Shown here piece by piece: positions 1-11,382 of a stretch of DNA of 64,000 nucleotides (the stretch's first letter is position 1; every line of letters starts with the position of its first letter). The notes beneath the pieces are model-generated. The model was not told the origin of the DNA, ran no database searches, and worked only from the letters and a program-made list of their open reading frames with translations. The stretch is taken from contig JAWQUS010000009.1 in assembly GCA_036365455.1 (NCBI GenBank), positions 4,308,001 through 4,372,000 of the forward strand. Reading direction: 5' to 3'. The position numbers were made by a program, and so were the translations under genes. Source of the DNA: Macrosoma leucophasiata (Eukaryota > Arthropoda > Insecta > Lepidoptera > Hedylidae).

Positions 1-483
1 CGCCGCATCTTATAGGTACGTCTTAACAACCAAAATATAATAATAAATATTTTTCAGGCCATCCTTTGCCGAAACGATCTAACTCGTAAAAAGTAAAGTT
101 TCGTCTTCACTTCCTGATTCACTTGGAAACTACGTGCTGTGAATTTTAATACGCGTAACAGGATCACTGAGTCCGTTGTACGCTTTGGGAGATAGAACCT
201 TGAAATACTACAAAAATAACAAACAATTAGCAAAAAGTTAAAATAGATAAATGCTTTATCATTTTGGGTGTCCCAAGAAAACCATTTTAGGAATGACTGA
301 ATACTGAAAATTGTAAATAATAATCACTTTGTCACTAAAAATGGTCAAGCTTGTCCTGCTACGGTGTTCATTATTAAATCGCGAGCTTTCATGTGCGTGT
401 ATGTAAAGTCACGCCAAACTGAAGAAAATACGTATATTAGATTAGGTATGGTTTAACGATTTCATAGTGCCAGAGCATTTATG
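1..483. other. AT-rich non-coding stretch, nothing recognised
   Basis: No ORF of useful length, no tandem repeat and no recognisable mobile element. It ends where SINE A begins. Confidence 0.5.
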
Positions 484-757
484 TTTTTTTATGTTATGAT
501 GTGGCAAACAAGCATACAGCTTACATTGATGGTAAGTAAGACTGAACTAACATCAACATGTAACTAGAGATTTCAATCTAGATGCGTTGCCACTCCTGAG
601 GCCTAAGGTATTATGCCTCTGTGCCGGAAATTACAGGGACGTACATTACCACCTGACCGGAACACGATAGTGCTAAACACTACCTTTTAGCGGCAAGTAT
701 ATTAGGTAATGCGGTGTTGCCTATGCCCGCGAGCTCTGTCACTGAAGCTCTATTTTT
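484..757 (-). repeat. SINE-like family A, near full length
   Basis: This is the reverse complement of the family consensus seen repeatedly in the window. It begins (low coordinate) with the 'gtggcaaacaagca' end, passes the 'ccggaaattacaggg' and 'tttagcggcaag' blocks, and ends near 'gagctctgtcactgaagctc'. The family is about 285 bp and has an A-rich 3' tail in better copies. I see no clear pol III A/B boxes, so 'SINE-like' is a size and tail call. A short ORF here is chance. Confidence 0.75.
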
Positions 758-759
758 CT

Positions 760-1060
760 GGGATTACAGGCGTAAACTTTACTTGACGCCTGTTTTCCCC
801 GAAGGGATAGGCAGAGAGGTAAATGCATGCCTTCAAGCATACATGCAAACACCCACAATTCGCCGGTTACGTAACCCAAGTAACAAGTGGCGAGCCTGTT
901 GACCTCTGCTAGCACATAACCAATCTACGAAGTGCTACGAAACTTCTAGAAAATGTATAAATCCCTATAGAACCAGAGATAATGGATTTTACACCTTTTT
1001 CTCTGAACCCAGGACTCCAGCGTAGTAGTAGCGTAGTAGTGGTGGTTTTGTATTAGATTA
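760..1060 (-). repeat. tRNA-derived SINE B, degenerate
   Basis: It matches the copies at 5860-6190 and 54775-55080: 'gaagggataggcagagaggt', 'caaacacccacaattcgccgg', 'ccagagataatggattttacacc' and 'cccaggactccagcgtagtag'. In better copies the tRNA-like head is at the high-coordinate end on the minus strand. Here the head is worn and the B box is lost. It abuts SINE A directly. Confidence 0.65.
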
Positions 1061-1063
1061 ATC

Positions 1064-1440
1064 TAAGTAAGTATCTATAGCTGAACAATAATGTTCAGCA
1101 CCATCGCGTGTCCATTGTGATAATTGAATTTACAGCATTGTAATTAAAGTAGGTAAATACCCAAAGGAAACACATCTTATCCCTCAGAGGGAGCCACGCA
1201 TGGTTGCCTAATAAGATCACTGAAGTTTTGGACATATCTATTGGCATTATAAAATGTACATATCATATAATCGCTGTAATATATAAAGTCACGGCTATTA
1301 TTGTCACTTTACATAAACAATGCTGTATGATCATTGAACGTCCTTACCACATGGCGATAATTTCAATGAAAGTATTATAAGTGTCAAGGTTTGGAAGTAG
1401 TTACTGTAATATCCTATTAATATTTTAAATACGAAAGTTT
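1064..1440. other. Non-coding, nothing recognised
   Basis: AT-rich sequence without ORFs, repeats or element ends that I can identify. Confidence 0.4.
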
Positions 1441-1622
1441 GTGAGTATGGATGGATGGATGGATGGATAGATAGATGAGGTTTGTTGCTCTTTCACGAAA
1501 AAACGACTGGACGGATTTACATGAAACTTTACAGTAATATAGATTATACGTTGGAAAAATAAAGGCTACAATTTTCAGTTATTAAAAGTATACGCAGACG
1601 AAGTCACGGGCAAAAACTAGTA
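1441..1622 (+). repeat. Interspersed repeat fragment with GGAT microsatellite
   Basis: It starts with a (GGAT/GATA)n run at about 1448-1477 and continues through 'ggatttacatgaaactttacagtaatat' to 'gacgaagtcacgggcaaaaactagta'. The last block is the reverse complement of the start of the repeat at 7398 ('actagttgttgcccgcgacttcgtc'), so the two are opposite-orientation copies of one family. The family is common in Lepidoptera as I recall it; I cannot assign it to a clade. Confidence 0.55.
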
Positions 1623-1647
1623 GGTAACTACATAAATGCTGATGGAA

Positions 1648-1930
1648 GAGTTACAGTTAGGGACTGGAGGGCGTAGACACCGTCGCATTACCTAATTTAT
1701 CAGTATAGTTCAGCAGTATCGTGTTCCAGTTAGATGGTAATGTATGGCCGTATAGGCCCGTAATATAGACATAACACCTACGTATTCGTTGCCACCGTAC
1801 ACCTGTGATCTTAGGCGGTCCCAGAGGTGAACAACGCCTCTGTATTTTAACCTTTGGTTTTTGTGTAGAACCCTATAGGCAGTGTTCACGTAACATTCAT
1901 GTGTACTGGGTGTTTGTTTGCTACCTTAAA
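1648..1930 (+). repeat. SINE-like family A, strongly diverged
   Basis: Blocks in family order: 'gggcgtagacaccgtcgcattacctaat', 'cgtgttccagttagatggtaatgtatgg', 'cctctgtattttaacctttgg', 'cctataggcagtgttcacgtaac' and 'gtttgtttgctacc'. Many substitutions suggest an old insertion. Confidence 0.6.
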
Positions 1931-2469
1931 AACATACAATCGATATAGGTATAATAGGACCACGGGGAACTGGCTGTGAAAGTAGGTACCTTTGTTGCAA
2001 AACTAGGTTTATAATTTATTTGTTATTATTACGAGTGTTGGATGAAAACTTTACTAAGAACTGTAGAAATTAATGACAAAGATGACAGAGATTGAGAAAA
2101 AAATCAAGTCAAATGAATTCTAGAAATCAAGAAGGCGATCTATATTTACGGTTACTACGCAGGATTTTAAGGTGTTAGGTATTTCATATTGATGTGTTAA
2201 ATACCTACAACGGAAGATATTTTTCAATTTAATCGATAGATATAAGTTACAAAATTCACACGGTTTGTGGTAGGCGTGGCGTACCTACTTTGCGAACTGT
2301 TAGTGTCGCGGAGGGAAATGTTAATTAGTTATTTCAAGTTGTCGATAAGATCGTTGTTTTAGTAAGTATTACGTCGGGTTTTATGTAATACACAAAGTAG
2401 GTAGAAACAGAGATAATAATCCCAATAACAAACAAGGTTTTAGTGCGAATTGAGAGACAAACGTCAATG
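1931..2469. other. Non-coding, nothing recognised
   Basis: AT-rich, no ORF and no recognised repeat. Confidence 0.4.
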
Positions 2470-2600
2470 TTTCGGAAGATACCTAGTGGTGACAGGTTCA
2501 ATCCGTGCCCGAAGTCAAACTTTTCCGTTTTTCTTTAATTTCTCAATCCACACGTGTATCCGCATGTTATATTGCGAAAAAACAAAAATATTATGACAAA
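2470..2600 (+). repeat. SINE C fragment (tRNA-like B box plus tail)
   Basis: 'ggttcaatcc' resembles a pol III B box. It is followed by 'cccgaagtcaaacttttccgtttttctttaatttc' and 'cgcatgttatattgcg', which align with the tail of the intact SINE C at 61569-61743. The A-box half is not recognisable. Confidence 0.45.
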
Positions 2601-3650
2601 TGTCAAAAATAGATACCTATGTTCGAAATTCGAACCCTTATTAAAGTGTGCGAGTAAAGATACATAAAAAAAAGTTAATTATATAACCATTAATAAATAA
2701 ATGGCCATATTTTTAATGTTATTATAGTTTCACTTTTCTCTCTGATAATGTTGCATCTATCGATTTCCAATAATTTCTAGGTGTTATCAGTCCACTGGAT
2801 AAGTGATAAGTGCTATTATACTAATTATGCGTGCAAACAAAACAGGTTGCAAATATTGGTACCTACCTATTTCAACTGTAGGTTACGTTAGTACGTAATA
2901 TTTGACACACAGTTGCTAACTTCGCAATTTGTGCTCTAAATACCGTTGCATCATGTTCGATTTTTTCTATAAAGTTTTAGCAATGACCAAATATGATTTC
3001 GTATATTTTTGCATTGTTGTTCTGTCGCAGAAGGGACTTAACGCACACCTAGTACCTAATAGTAGTTGTTTTTCACCGTCGGTGATCATATAGGTATGTT
3101 AGCATCTCATTCATAGTATACTGTTCATAATTATTTCAGCTTATTAATTTTTATTTTTTTGCTGTGCTTGTTTAGTATACTTAGGTAAATCTTTCATATA
3201 ATGTGCAATTCCGAAATGAGGTTAAACTGGACCGACCTCTCGTAGATGATTCCTTAAATACTTACCTATATTCTTTTGAATTTAAATCTTTTCCTTGACT
3301 ATTATGAAACTGAAAATGCTGATGAGTGTATTAGATAGGTACGCACTAATTGTACATCTACTTAAAAATAATCTGGAATTCGATCCATCGCACAATGTGA
3401 CAGATGTAAACATTCTATTGGAAAAACAGTATCGATAGTAGATATCTAGATATCTGTTATTATAGGCATGTTTCCTATCTGATAAAATATTTGCCGATGG
3501 CTAATTAAATTGTCCAATGTGTACAAATGCCACTTTTACTATCTGTTGCTTGTTTGATAACAACTGGTAACAGGTTTCATCGTAAGAATTGTTCGATGGA
3601 GATCGAATTTAGTTGAATGTCCGCTTTGTTATTGGCTTTAGTTTCGTAGC
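2601..3650. other. AT-rich non-coding, nothing recognised
   Basis: No ORF, no tandem array and no element ends seen. Confidence 0.4.
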
Positions 3651-3656
3651 CCGCTC

Positions 3657-3930
3657 AGTCATCAACGCAGGGCCAGTCGCATTTTGGCGCGCGCTCTGTA
3701 CGAATGTGCTCTCGCATCTTTATGAGAGCCTAGTACTCGTGCCTCAAGGATTTCAAATTGTTAGTGGATTTACAGTTATTGTGTGTTTTGTGTGCCCGTG
3801 TTGACATAGTTGTTGGAGTTGAAAGGTATAATAAATTTATTACCGTGAAAATTTATATTTTTAGTTCTATCGAGCGGTCTAGTCGTTAGTTCACACGAAA
3901 TTGTCTAAAGCCATTCAGTGTATCCACCGC
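3657..3930 (+). promoter_or_regulatory. Candidate promoter / untranslated first exon
   Basis: A locally less AT-rich patch holds an arthropod-type initiator match (TCAGT at 3655-3659) and ends at a strong donor-like site, C|GTAAGT, with GT at 3931. The short reading frames inside are closed quickly, so if transcribed it would be 5' UTR. No TATA box is convincing. Inference only: initiator and donor matches of this size occur by chance in tens of kilobases. Confidence 0.2.
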
Positions 3931-3936
3931 GTAAGT

Positions 3937-4955
3937 AAAAGTTAATTAATACCTCACTAACAGGGAAATTGAAGCGCATTACTCGCGAGTTCTTAATTGT
4001 TTGGTACTTACCTTTTTTTTGTTCTCAAATTATATGAGAAAAAACTTCTACTTACTACTCACGTTTCAACATTATATTTTAATTACTATAATTTATTAAA
4101 TTGTTTAGATTTCTCTCCATTATTTTATCTACCAATTACTGGGTATTATCAATCGTACCCTTAGGTGTGAACATTATAAGCAAACTTAACATTGTCAGAT
4201 GAATTAAATCCAGATTCTCATTTACTTGTCGTTATCAAGTCAAATCAGTAGTTACAAACAGGATGCATTCAAACAAAAAAAAAGCTTGACTTCCTTTACA
4301 ACGGGAACCGACAAGGTTGACTGTAGAGAAAAATCGAGTCCTGCAACGTAATCTCGGTTAGCATTGATCTTGGAACTCGTTAATGTTACAAGTTTTTATA
4401 CATCCTAATCAAATATCATCTTCCTATTGCTTCATAACTCTTGTCCATCACGTTTCGTGTGCAATTTTGATTATTTTATCAATTACTTTTTATTTTGGAT
4501 TTTTTTTTTATGTCGGATATCGTTGATTTTGTGATTTTCCTGAATAAACTGAAGTAAGTAGGTACCATTCATTCAAGCTTATTAAAAAAAAACATGTAAA
4601 CTGAGATACTCTTCTTTGTTAAAGCGCGGGTATGGAATTAAACTAAACAAGCTGTTGCTCGCAGCTTTGCACGCGTGGGTGTCATTTTAGACCTAAAAAC
4701 ATATAATGCCCACCGAATCATAAATGGCTGCATCCCATATTCTTCCGCTAGTGCAGCTTCAGTTGACTGACTGCAGTCAACCGAACAATCGCTGTCAAAC
4801 CATTGGATTAGGGCGGTAATATAGATACAGTAGCGTGGGATAGGCAGTAGGTAGCGTCCCGCGATAAAACCACCGGGACTACGATCGCCAATCCCATTGA
4901 CGAGCGTGGCGATTATCGCAAAAGCCTCCCTAAATGATGACTCGTACTTACCTAT
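3937..4955. other. Non-coding, nothing recognised
   Basis: AT-rich sequence without ORFs. The patch 4740-4910 is less AT-rich but I could not match it to anything. Confidence 0.4.
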
Positions 4956-4963
4956 TTCATTTA

Positions 4964-5732
4964 GGGTGTTGGGGCGTTTCGGTCCGCTCGTGTTTCGTCC
5001 CGCGGACCGAAACGCCTATGAGCATTTTATTCATGGGGCTATTCGGCCCACAAATGGGAAGTGGACCGAATCGCCGAAGAGTTCCTCTTAAATGTGTAGA
5101 TTCGGTCCAGTTACTTTGTCATGTACAGTCGAATACAATAAAATACTTTCGTTCACCAATTATTTGCGTTAATTCATTACAAATACAACCTTAACAGACA
5201 AAAATAGAAACAAATCTTATATCTTTTTTAATATTAGGTAACGTAGGTTTTTAAAACTTTACTGCATAAATATACGGCGATATTTTTTATTATAGTTGTT
5301 TTTATTGTGTTAAAGAATTTAACATTTTAATGCCAATTAATCATATTATATAAATATATACTCGTATATATATATATATTTATATAATAATAATAATATA
5401 TAATATGATTAATGCCCTGTGTTGATTTATGTGTAATATATATATATAATTTGATTTATGTGATTTATTTGTTTATGTTGATTTATATGTAGGCAATATA
5501 AATAAATCTAAATTTGATTACATTTTATTGCCTTTTATTTATTTCTCAATTTTTTGTAACCAACTGTACTTAAATCTTTCAAAACAGGTATTCGTATTGG
5601 GACGAATCGCCCCATAATAATAAACATATGGGGCGATTCGTCCCGCGGACTGAAAAGCCCCATTCAGAAGGCATTGTTAGGCGTTTCGGTCCGCGGGACG
5701 AAACACGAGCGGACCGAAACGCCCCAACACCC
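4964..5732. mobile_element. Foldback/MITE-like element with 8-bp target duplication
   Basis: The ends are perfect inverted repeats of 55 bp (4964-5018 and 5678-5732) starting GGGTGTTGGGGCG. They are flanked by the direct 8-bp duplication TTCATTTA (4956-4963 and 5733-5740). Each inverted repeat is itself a hairpin: a 15-bp stem GGCGTTTCGGTCCGC / GCGGACCGAAACGCC around a 14-nt loop. Weaker related hairpins lie just inside (about 5030-5075 and 5595-5660). The centre is AT-rich with a TA-rich imperfect palindrome (5335-5411). There is no transposase ORF, so it is non-autonomous. An 8-bp duplication fits hAT-, P- or Merlin-type transposases; the terminal GG favours none with certainty. Confidence 0.85.
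5335..5411. repeat. TA-rich imperfect palindrome inside the foldback element
   Basis: 'attaatcatattatataaatatata' reappears inverted as 'tatatatttatataat...atatgattaat' with an extra TAA run in one arm. It sits in the centre of the foldback element. Confidence 0.65.
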
Positions 5733-5859
5733 TTCATTTATGTCCAATTCTCTTACGTTTTCAACAATGGTAATGATAATGTCAAATGTGATTGTTTACA
5801 TAATTTTCTGTCTCATTATTGACATGAAATTCGACAAACTAAAAAAACCTAACTTCGCG

Positions 5860-6190
5860 TCTGTAGCTCCCCAGGGTAGCGGAGGTAAATGCATAAATCC
5901 AAGCATACCTAGTAATACCTACACGCAAACATCCACGACGCGCCGGTCACGTTTTGACCCATGTAACAGATGGCGAGTCTATTGACTACTCCGGGTAGAC
6001 TCGCCTAGAGTTGGAACTCGGCACATTACCAAACTCCGAGAGTGGCAATGGGAAACTTCCAGAAAATAGAAAAATTCCAATGGCACCAGAGATAAAGGAT
6101 AGTACACCTTTATCTCTGATTGCCCGCGACTCGGGAATCGAACCCAGGATCACAGTATCGCAGTAGTGGCCTGCTACTACGAGACTACTT
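5860..6190 (-). repeat. tRNA-derived SINE B
   Basis: Blocks shared with the copy at 54775: 'ggtaaatgcata', 'cgcaaacatccacgacgcgccgg', 'aacttccagaaaatag', 'accagagataaaggatagtacacc' and 'gggaatcgaaccca'. The last block is the complement of a pol III B box (GGTTCGATTCC), so the tRNA-like head is at the high-coordinate end and the element reads on the minus strand. The A-box region at about 6170-6190 is worn. Confidence 0.7.
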
Positions 6191-6640
6191 AAGAAGTTTC
6201 AAAATGTAAATTGTGCAGAAATTTGAATATTTATTTATTTAAATCCAATTCCTTTTTTATTTTCGATTGAAATAAACTACGGAATGCTATTGGAGATCCA
6301 ATTAACAATTGGTTTTAATTTTACGCTTTGATTACTTTTATTGTATTATTTCGGATACAACTTAAGATGTCTAAACTAAACCAATCTCATTCACGATCCA
6401 CAAAATCGCGAATACGATTGGGGATACATAAACAAATATGGCGACCCGAAGGCAAATTGTCTGACATTCGATTATATTATTCTTCGACGACTGAAGGTTC
6501 AATTTTTTCTTCCTTCCTTGCCATGAACTTCGTCCTGGGAGAAAAGGTCACGTCACACTCCTGTTGTGATATGCAATTAACTATTTAATTTGAAAAAAAA
6601 AAATAGTTATTTGACCCTGTAGGTAATAACAATGTAGGTC
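6191..6640. other. Non-coding, nothing recognised
   Basis: One 86-codon chance frame (6328-6588) has no recognisable motif and no splice context. There is an A-run at about 6593-6602. Confidence 0.4.
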
Positions 6641-6765
6641 TCAGGGGTGGTAACGCATCTGCATTTTGACCTCTGATATTTGTATCGATGTCTATAGGCT
6701 GCAGTCATCACTTAACATCAATGTGAGCTGCAGGCTTGTTTGCCACCTTCCATACATTAAAAAAG
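6640..6765 (+). repeat. SINE-like family A, 3' half
   Basis: 'ggtctcaggggtggtaacgcatctgcattttgacc' then 'tctataggctgcagtcatcacttaacatcaatgtg' and 'gcttgtttgccacc'. The first half is missing. Confidence 0.7.
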
Positions 6766-7184
6766 TACTTTTCAGCATATAGGCTTTTCAACTTTACGCT
6801 GAACTGCATTTAGAAATTAATTTAATTTGAATTCTAATTTTAGAATTAAATAAATAGAATTAAAAGCACATAAACACGATAGTAATTTCCATAGATTACA
6901 TAAAATTACTGACCATCTCTATGCTTCGTTATGCTGAGGTGGAAAATCGAACTTAGTACCTACTGACTTAGCTACTTATTCTAAGGTATAATTTAGTAGA
7001 GGTGGAGTTGTTTCCGGTGAACGTCCACCGTAAATTGTGTTAAATGAAAGGCTAGTTTTCGAGGTAAACCTGGAAACTATTAATTTACTTGATAATTTGT
7101 GATAGGTTCCCCGATGTACAAACTGTTGTTCTGATTTTATAAAATTTAATATCATAAAATTGTGAAGAAAAATGCTACCTTTTT
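6766..7184. other. Non-coding, nothing recognised
   Basis: AT-rich, no ORF and no element ends recognised. Confidence 0.4.
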
Positions 7185-7262
7185 ATATGTAATGAAAGTG
7201 GCAAACAAGCATGCAGTCATCACGTAGTGCGGTCTGTGAGTTCTCACCCTTTGAGTTTTAGT
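7185..7262 (-). repeat. SINE-like family A, 3'-end fragment
   Basis: 'tgaaagtggcaaacaagcatgcagtcatcacg' is the terminal part of the family in minus orientation. The rest is absent. Confidence 0.55.
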
Positions 7263-7397
7263 GTATATTTTAAACCCTGCCTTCAGGTGCCTTCTGCCTT
7301 TAGGCAACCATCCAAAAATTCGGAACAGTGTGCTTATTTTCCACTTTCTAGGCACAAAATGTATACCTGTCCAGATTCTTTAAAACAAATATATTTA

Positions 7398-7580
7398 TAC
7401 TAGTTGTTGCCCGCGACTTCGTCCGCGTTAATTTTAATCATTATAAATGTTTTGCCAATGTATAACCTATATTACTGTAAAGTTTCATTCAAATCCGTCG
7501 GGTAGTTTTTTTGTGACAGAGTAACAAACATCCATTCATGCATACTCATAAACTTTCGCAATTATAATAGGATTTGTAGG
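7398..7580 (+). repeat. Interspersed repeat end ('actag..ttgcccgcgacttcgtc')
   Basis: Starts 'tatactagttgttgcccgcgacttcgtccgcg', continues 'tattactgtaaagtttcattcaaatccgtc' and ends with 'cattataatagg'-like sequence. The repeat at 1441-1622 is an inverted relative. Clade unknown. Confidence 0.55.
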
Positions 7581-7585
7581 ATTTG

Positions 7586-7853
7586 TATTTCCCTATTAAA
7601 TAACATACTAGACTTTCATTTTTCATTAAGATAAAACAAATGACTAAAAAGTTATGATAAGGCTTCTCAAACGACTAAGCTCATCTTTAAACACAAGCCG
7701 TATGTACTTATTGACATGTCTCATAATCTAAATGTGTCATCAGTTACGCTTCTTGCTAGAGAGCTGAGTTTAAGTGCGTTGGATGGAGGGATATAGAGAT
7801 AATATTAATATTGTAAAATGTTTACTATTAATTACTATGTAAATTAATATTTT
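7586..7853. other. Non-coding, nothing recognised
   Basis: AT-rich, no features seen. Confidence 0.4.
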
Positions 7854-8147
7854 ACTGGTGGTAGAGCTCCTGTGACGGAGCTCGCGGGCGTAGGCACCAC
7901 CGCATTACCTAATATACTTGCCGCTAAATGGTAGTGTTCAGCACTATCCTATCGTGTTCCGGTCTGGTGGTAATGTACGGCCCTGTAATTTCCGGCACAG
8001 AGGCGTAACACCTTGGGCCTCAGGAGTAGTAACGCATCTGCATTTTGACCTTTGTCTAAGTGTGGTTGTTTATAGGCTGCAGTCATCACTTAAGATCAAT
8101 GTGAACTGCATGCTTGTTTGCCATTTCGATTACATTTTAAAAAAAAT
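7854..8147 (+). repeat. SINE-like family A, full length
   Basis: One of the best copies. It begins 'actggtggtagagctcctgtgacgg', contains 'gcaccaccgcattacctaat', 'ggtagtgttcagcactatc', 'ccctgtaatttccggcacagagg', 'aacgcatctgcattttgacc' and 'ctataggctgcagtcatcactta', and ends 'gcttgtttgcca' followed by an A-rich tail. Short ORFs over it are chance. Confidence 0.85.
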
Positions 8148-9244
8148 TGCAAATTGAACACTTTACCAATCATTTTGCCAGACTCCTTTGATCTCAATCC
8201 GTTTTGTAATTTTGGAATATCTACCAAACATCTAAACACATTTTTTGCAATTAAATGTTATTCGTGTCGTATGTTATCGCTTAATGCAATCATCACGGGC
8301 TGCTTCTTAAAATCTACAAAGAAACCTGAGATTTCAACTTTAACACTCCTGTGGTGTAAGTAAAAAGAAAAATATAAATACCTACCTACTCGTTATGGTT
8401 TTCACAAATTAGAACATAAACGATCGAATAGACATTTCATTTATCATATTAATGTATAAATTTGTTAACGTGGGTGTTACATTTACGTTTGACTAAATCC
8501 GGAACGTTTTTGGAGACGTGTTGTCGTGGGCAGATGAATGGTCCACATTCAAAAGGTACCATGGGTTGAGCAAAAAGTTAACAAACATTTACATAACAAA
8601 TAAAAGGCAACTCGTCGATTTGCTTTGTCCCTATTATTCAAGTTAGAAACTAATTGAGATTATTTAACCTTAATGTTTACCGGGAACTTGACGTAGACCT
8701 GATCAGATCCTGGAATTGCTTCGAAGTAGGTCTGTACAGTTTGATAGTTATTTGGTTAATCAATACTAGACGTTCCGTTCGGCACGCAATTTCGCAATCT
8801 AGTGTTGATTCATCAATGTTACAACATCGATCCGGAAGCTTAGAACTACATAAAACAGGTTCATTTTTTTCTTTTTCAATAAAAATATTTGCTCACGATC
8901 ATAATTGCCGTCATAAATGCTAATATTAATTAAAGCTACCATATAAAGTGCGGGTGATATCATAATCGAAAGGTTTATAAGTCATCGGAAATGTTTCGTC
9001 CCCGGATCTCGTTGTGGTCACACGTGACCAACCGTCTTGAGGTTTGATTATTTAACTATAGGCTAATTAATTATAAGTAAAATAATAACGGACTAGTACT
9101 AGTACAAAAAACCTTGAAAAAACATCGTTCTTTCGAACAGTGGAAATCCCCATTGTTTATAACTTTATTTGTCTGAGCCAAAATATGCAAGTTTAAGGGA
9201 TAGAGTTCGAGGGCGCAACTAGGACTACCTAGGTACCTACTATA
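8148..9244. other. Non-coding, nothing recognised
   Basis: AT-rich. The 8654-8923 frame has no recognisable domain. Confidence 0.4.
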
Positions 9245-9310
9245 TGATGCCGCTAAATGGTTGTGTTCGGCGCTATCGTATTCCGATTACTTATATGGTA
9301 ATTTATGTTG
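9245..9310 (+). repeat. SINE-like family A fragment
   Basis: 'gccgctaaatggttgtgttcggcgctatcgtattccg' followed by 'ggtaatttatg' matches the middle of the family only. Confidence 0.5.
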
Positions 9311-9484
9311 ATTTGTGACTCACAAGCTAAGCAACTCAATGCTTCGTGCAGAATTTTGCAGTAGGTAAGCAGCTTTATTCAATACCTCAACGCTGCTTGA
9401 TACAGCAAGTATCAATTCTCACTTTATTGTAGAAAACAATCCGGGTGACATTGTTATCTTTTCTATTATACCAATATTATAAAG

Positions 9485-9912
9485 CTAATTGTTTGTTCGT
9501 GTGAAAGAAAGTGGTCGCTTACTATGGGCCTCATAAGAAGGCTCAAGGTCACTCAGAGAGCAATGGAGAGAACTATGCTTGGAGTTTCTCTGCGACATCG
9601 AATCAGAAATGAGGAGATCCGCATGAGAACCAAAGTTACCGACATAGGTCTCCGAATAGCGAGACTCAAGTGGCAGTGGGCAACATAGCACGAAGAACTG
9701 ACGGCGGTTGGGGCAGAGCAGTTCTTGAGTGGTGACCGCGTACCGGAAAACGAAGCGTAGGCAGGTCCCCCACAAGATGGACCGACGATCTGGTGAAAGT
9801 CGCGGGCAATCGCTGGATGAGGGCGGCCCAGGACCGTTCGTTGTGGCATTCTTTGGGGGAGTCCTTTGTTCAGCAGTGGACGTCTTTTGGCTGAGATGAT
9901 GATGATGAATTG
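9485..9912 (+). pseudogene. RTE-like LINE, 3'-terminal reverse transcriptase fragment
   Basis: Conceptual reading on the plus strand gives the conserved C-terminal tail of lepidopteran RTE-type polyproteins: 'RAMERTMLGVSLRHRIRNEE' near 9555-9615, then 'LRIARLKWQWA' near 9650-9690. After this, stops and frameshifts appear while the pattern of the 'W.DDL', 'W.AA.DR..W' and 'QQW..F' blocks can still be followed to 9895. It ends in a (GATGAT)n tail at about 9894-9909, the short-period tail typical of this clade. It is 5' truncated, with no catalytic motif left. Minus-strand ORFs over it are shadows. Confidence 0.75.
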
Positions 9913-11273
9913 TTTGTTTAAAAATAATACGAGTAGTTAGCTTGTTTAATTGATTGGTCGGTGGAACGCTCTTATCTCAGGGACGAATTCAAAATTCAAA
10001 TTGAAATTATATTTCTGTTATAGATACTTGGGTTAAGTATCTTTATAATGGAAGTAACATCACGCTATAACCAAAGAGAACGAGGAATCAATGAAAAATG
10101 TTACAAACACAAAAAACATTTTTTTTTTGTACATGGACGAAGTCGCAAGCAGAGCTAGTTTGCTATAAAATTGAAGTTTAAGACGTTTCTTTTTTAATAA
10201 CACGCAATTCAGAAGTTGAAACCCGGGCCTCGGGGAGACATTTGAGCCATCGTTGTGAATTAATGGCGTACCCGTGAACTCACGAACCGGGTCAATGTTT
10301 TTGGTACATTACAACGTTAACATGAATCCCGCGAAAGAATCCTTACATTCTTCAAACAATTCACTTTCTTTCACCGTTTTTTCGCTTCAAATGGATTTGA
10401 ATTGATTAAGAGCGTAAGCAACAAAGTACTTTTTATTATTTCAGACTTCACTCTAAATGTTTGTAATTCAAACTTTTAATACGAATTTTGATTCACAGAT
10501 TAAGTGGCAACTTCTCTGTGGCTGAAATATCGGGGCCAATAATTACTGAAATAAAACTAAATTGTATATATTTACCTGGTGGACATTTAACTAAAATGTT
10601 TTACTGTCTACACTCATTACTGTCGAACCGGGACTGGATATGCATTTTGTCCGCGACAATCTTTCTCTTCCTATTTTCACCATCTTATGGGATAAATTTT
10701 GAAAAATCTTCACTTATTCTTTCAGCTTCCATGTTACAATGGCTTAGGTTGGGCGTTGATATGCCAGTCAGTCAATCAGGATTTTTATTTTTACATACCT
10801 ATTTACATTTGGCTACCGTGTATCATATATAAGCCAAAAAATATGGTTTCACGTAAATAGGCACACCGTGGGCGGGTTATGAAAAGGACACACTTCCTTG
10901 AATCGGCTTTCCTTGGCTCGGCCGAATGACCAATCGAATGCAAGCTTTGTTTATTGTGAACGTGTGTGTTTGTTATGATTGCAGTTAGTTTGTTTGCGTA
11001 TATGAGTTACATTTCTGTTCATTACAATTTGTAGCTTTGAAGAAATCAATGCCCAATCAAAAGTCAATCTTGGTTTGATTTTTCTTTTCGTTTTTTTTAC
11101 TTTTATGTTTATTGCAACTTTTCAGTAGTTTCGCTCACAATTCATTCACGACTGACTGAGCCACAATGTGCACGGTTTACGGCGGTATTGATTCGTTGCC
11201 TTTGAAGGCAATGCCCGATTATCCTGATTCAACTCTCTCGTTACTTGCCTTTGTAGGTACTGACGGTAGTAGA
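9913..11273. other. Mostly unrecognised; possible LINE 3' UTR remnant
   Basis: No convincing gene. The 10488-10832 frame has no ATG at its start. Near 10750-10810 'tatgccagtcagtcaatcagga' resembles sequence I associate with LINE 3' regions in Lepidoptera, but this is a weak memory-based match. The remainder is AT-rich and featureless. Confidence 0.3.
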
Positions 11274-11297
11274 TTATATCAGGGCTTTTAGTGGCAG

Positions 11298-11382
11298 TCC
11301 CTTAATCCCTTTTGTCCCTTTTTTTTCAGCAAGTCCCTTAAAGCCCCCTTTTTTAAGAAATTGGTCCCTAAGTCCCTTTTTC
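11298..11382. repeat. GTCCCTTTTT subterminal repeats, left
   Basis: Several irregular copies of 'gtccctt(t)n' in tandem. The same motif recurs in the same orientation at 14652-14700, near the right end of the hAT-like shell. Confidence 0.6.

Noticed and set aside
10488..10832. 114-codon gene
   Set aside because: No ATG at its start; hydrophobic stretches arise from T-rich DNA, and the end resembles repeat sequence.
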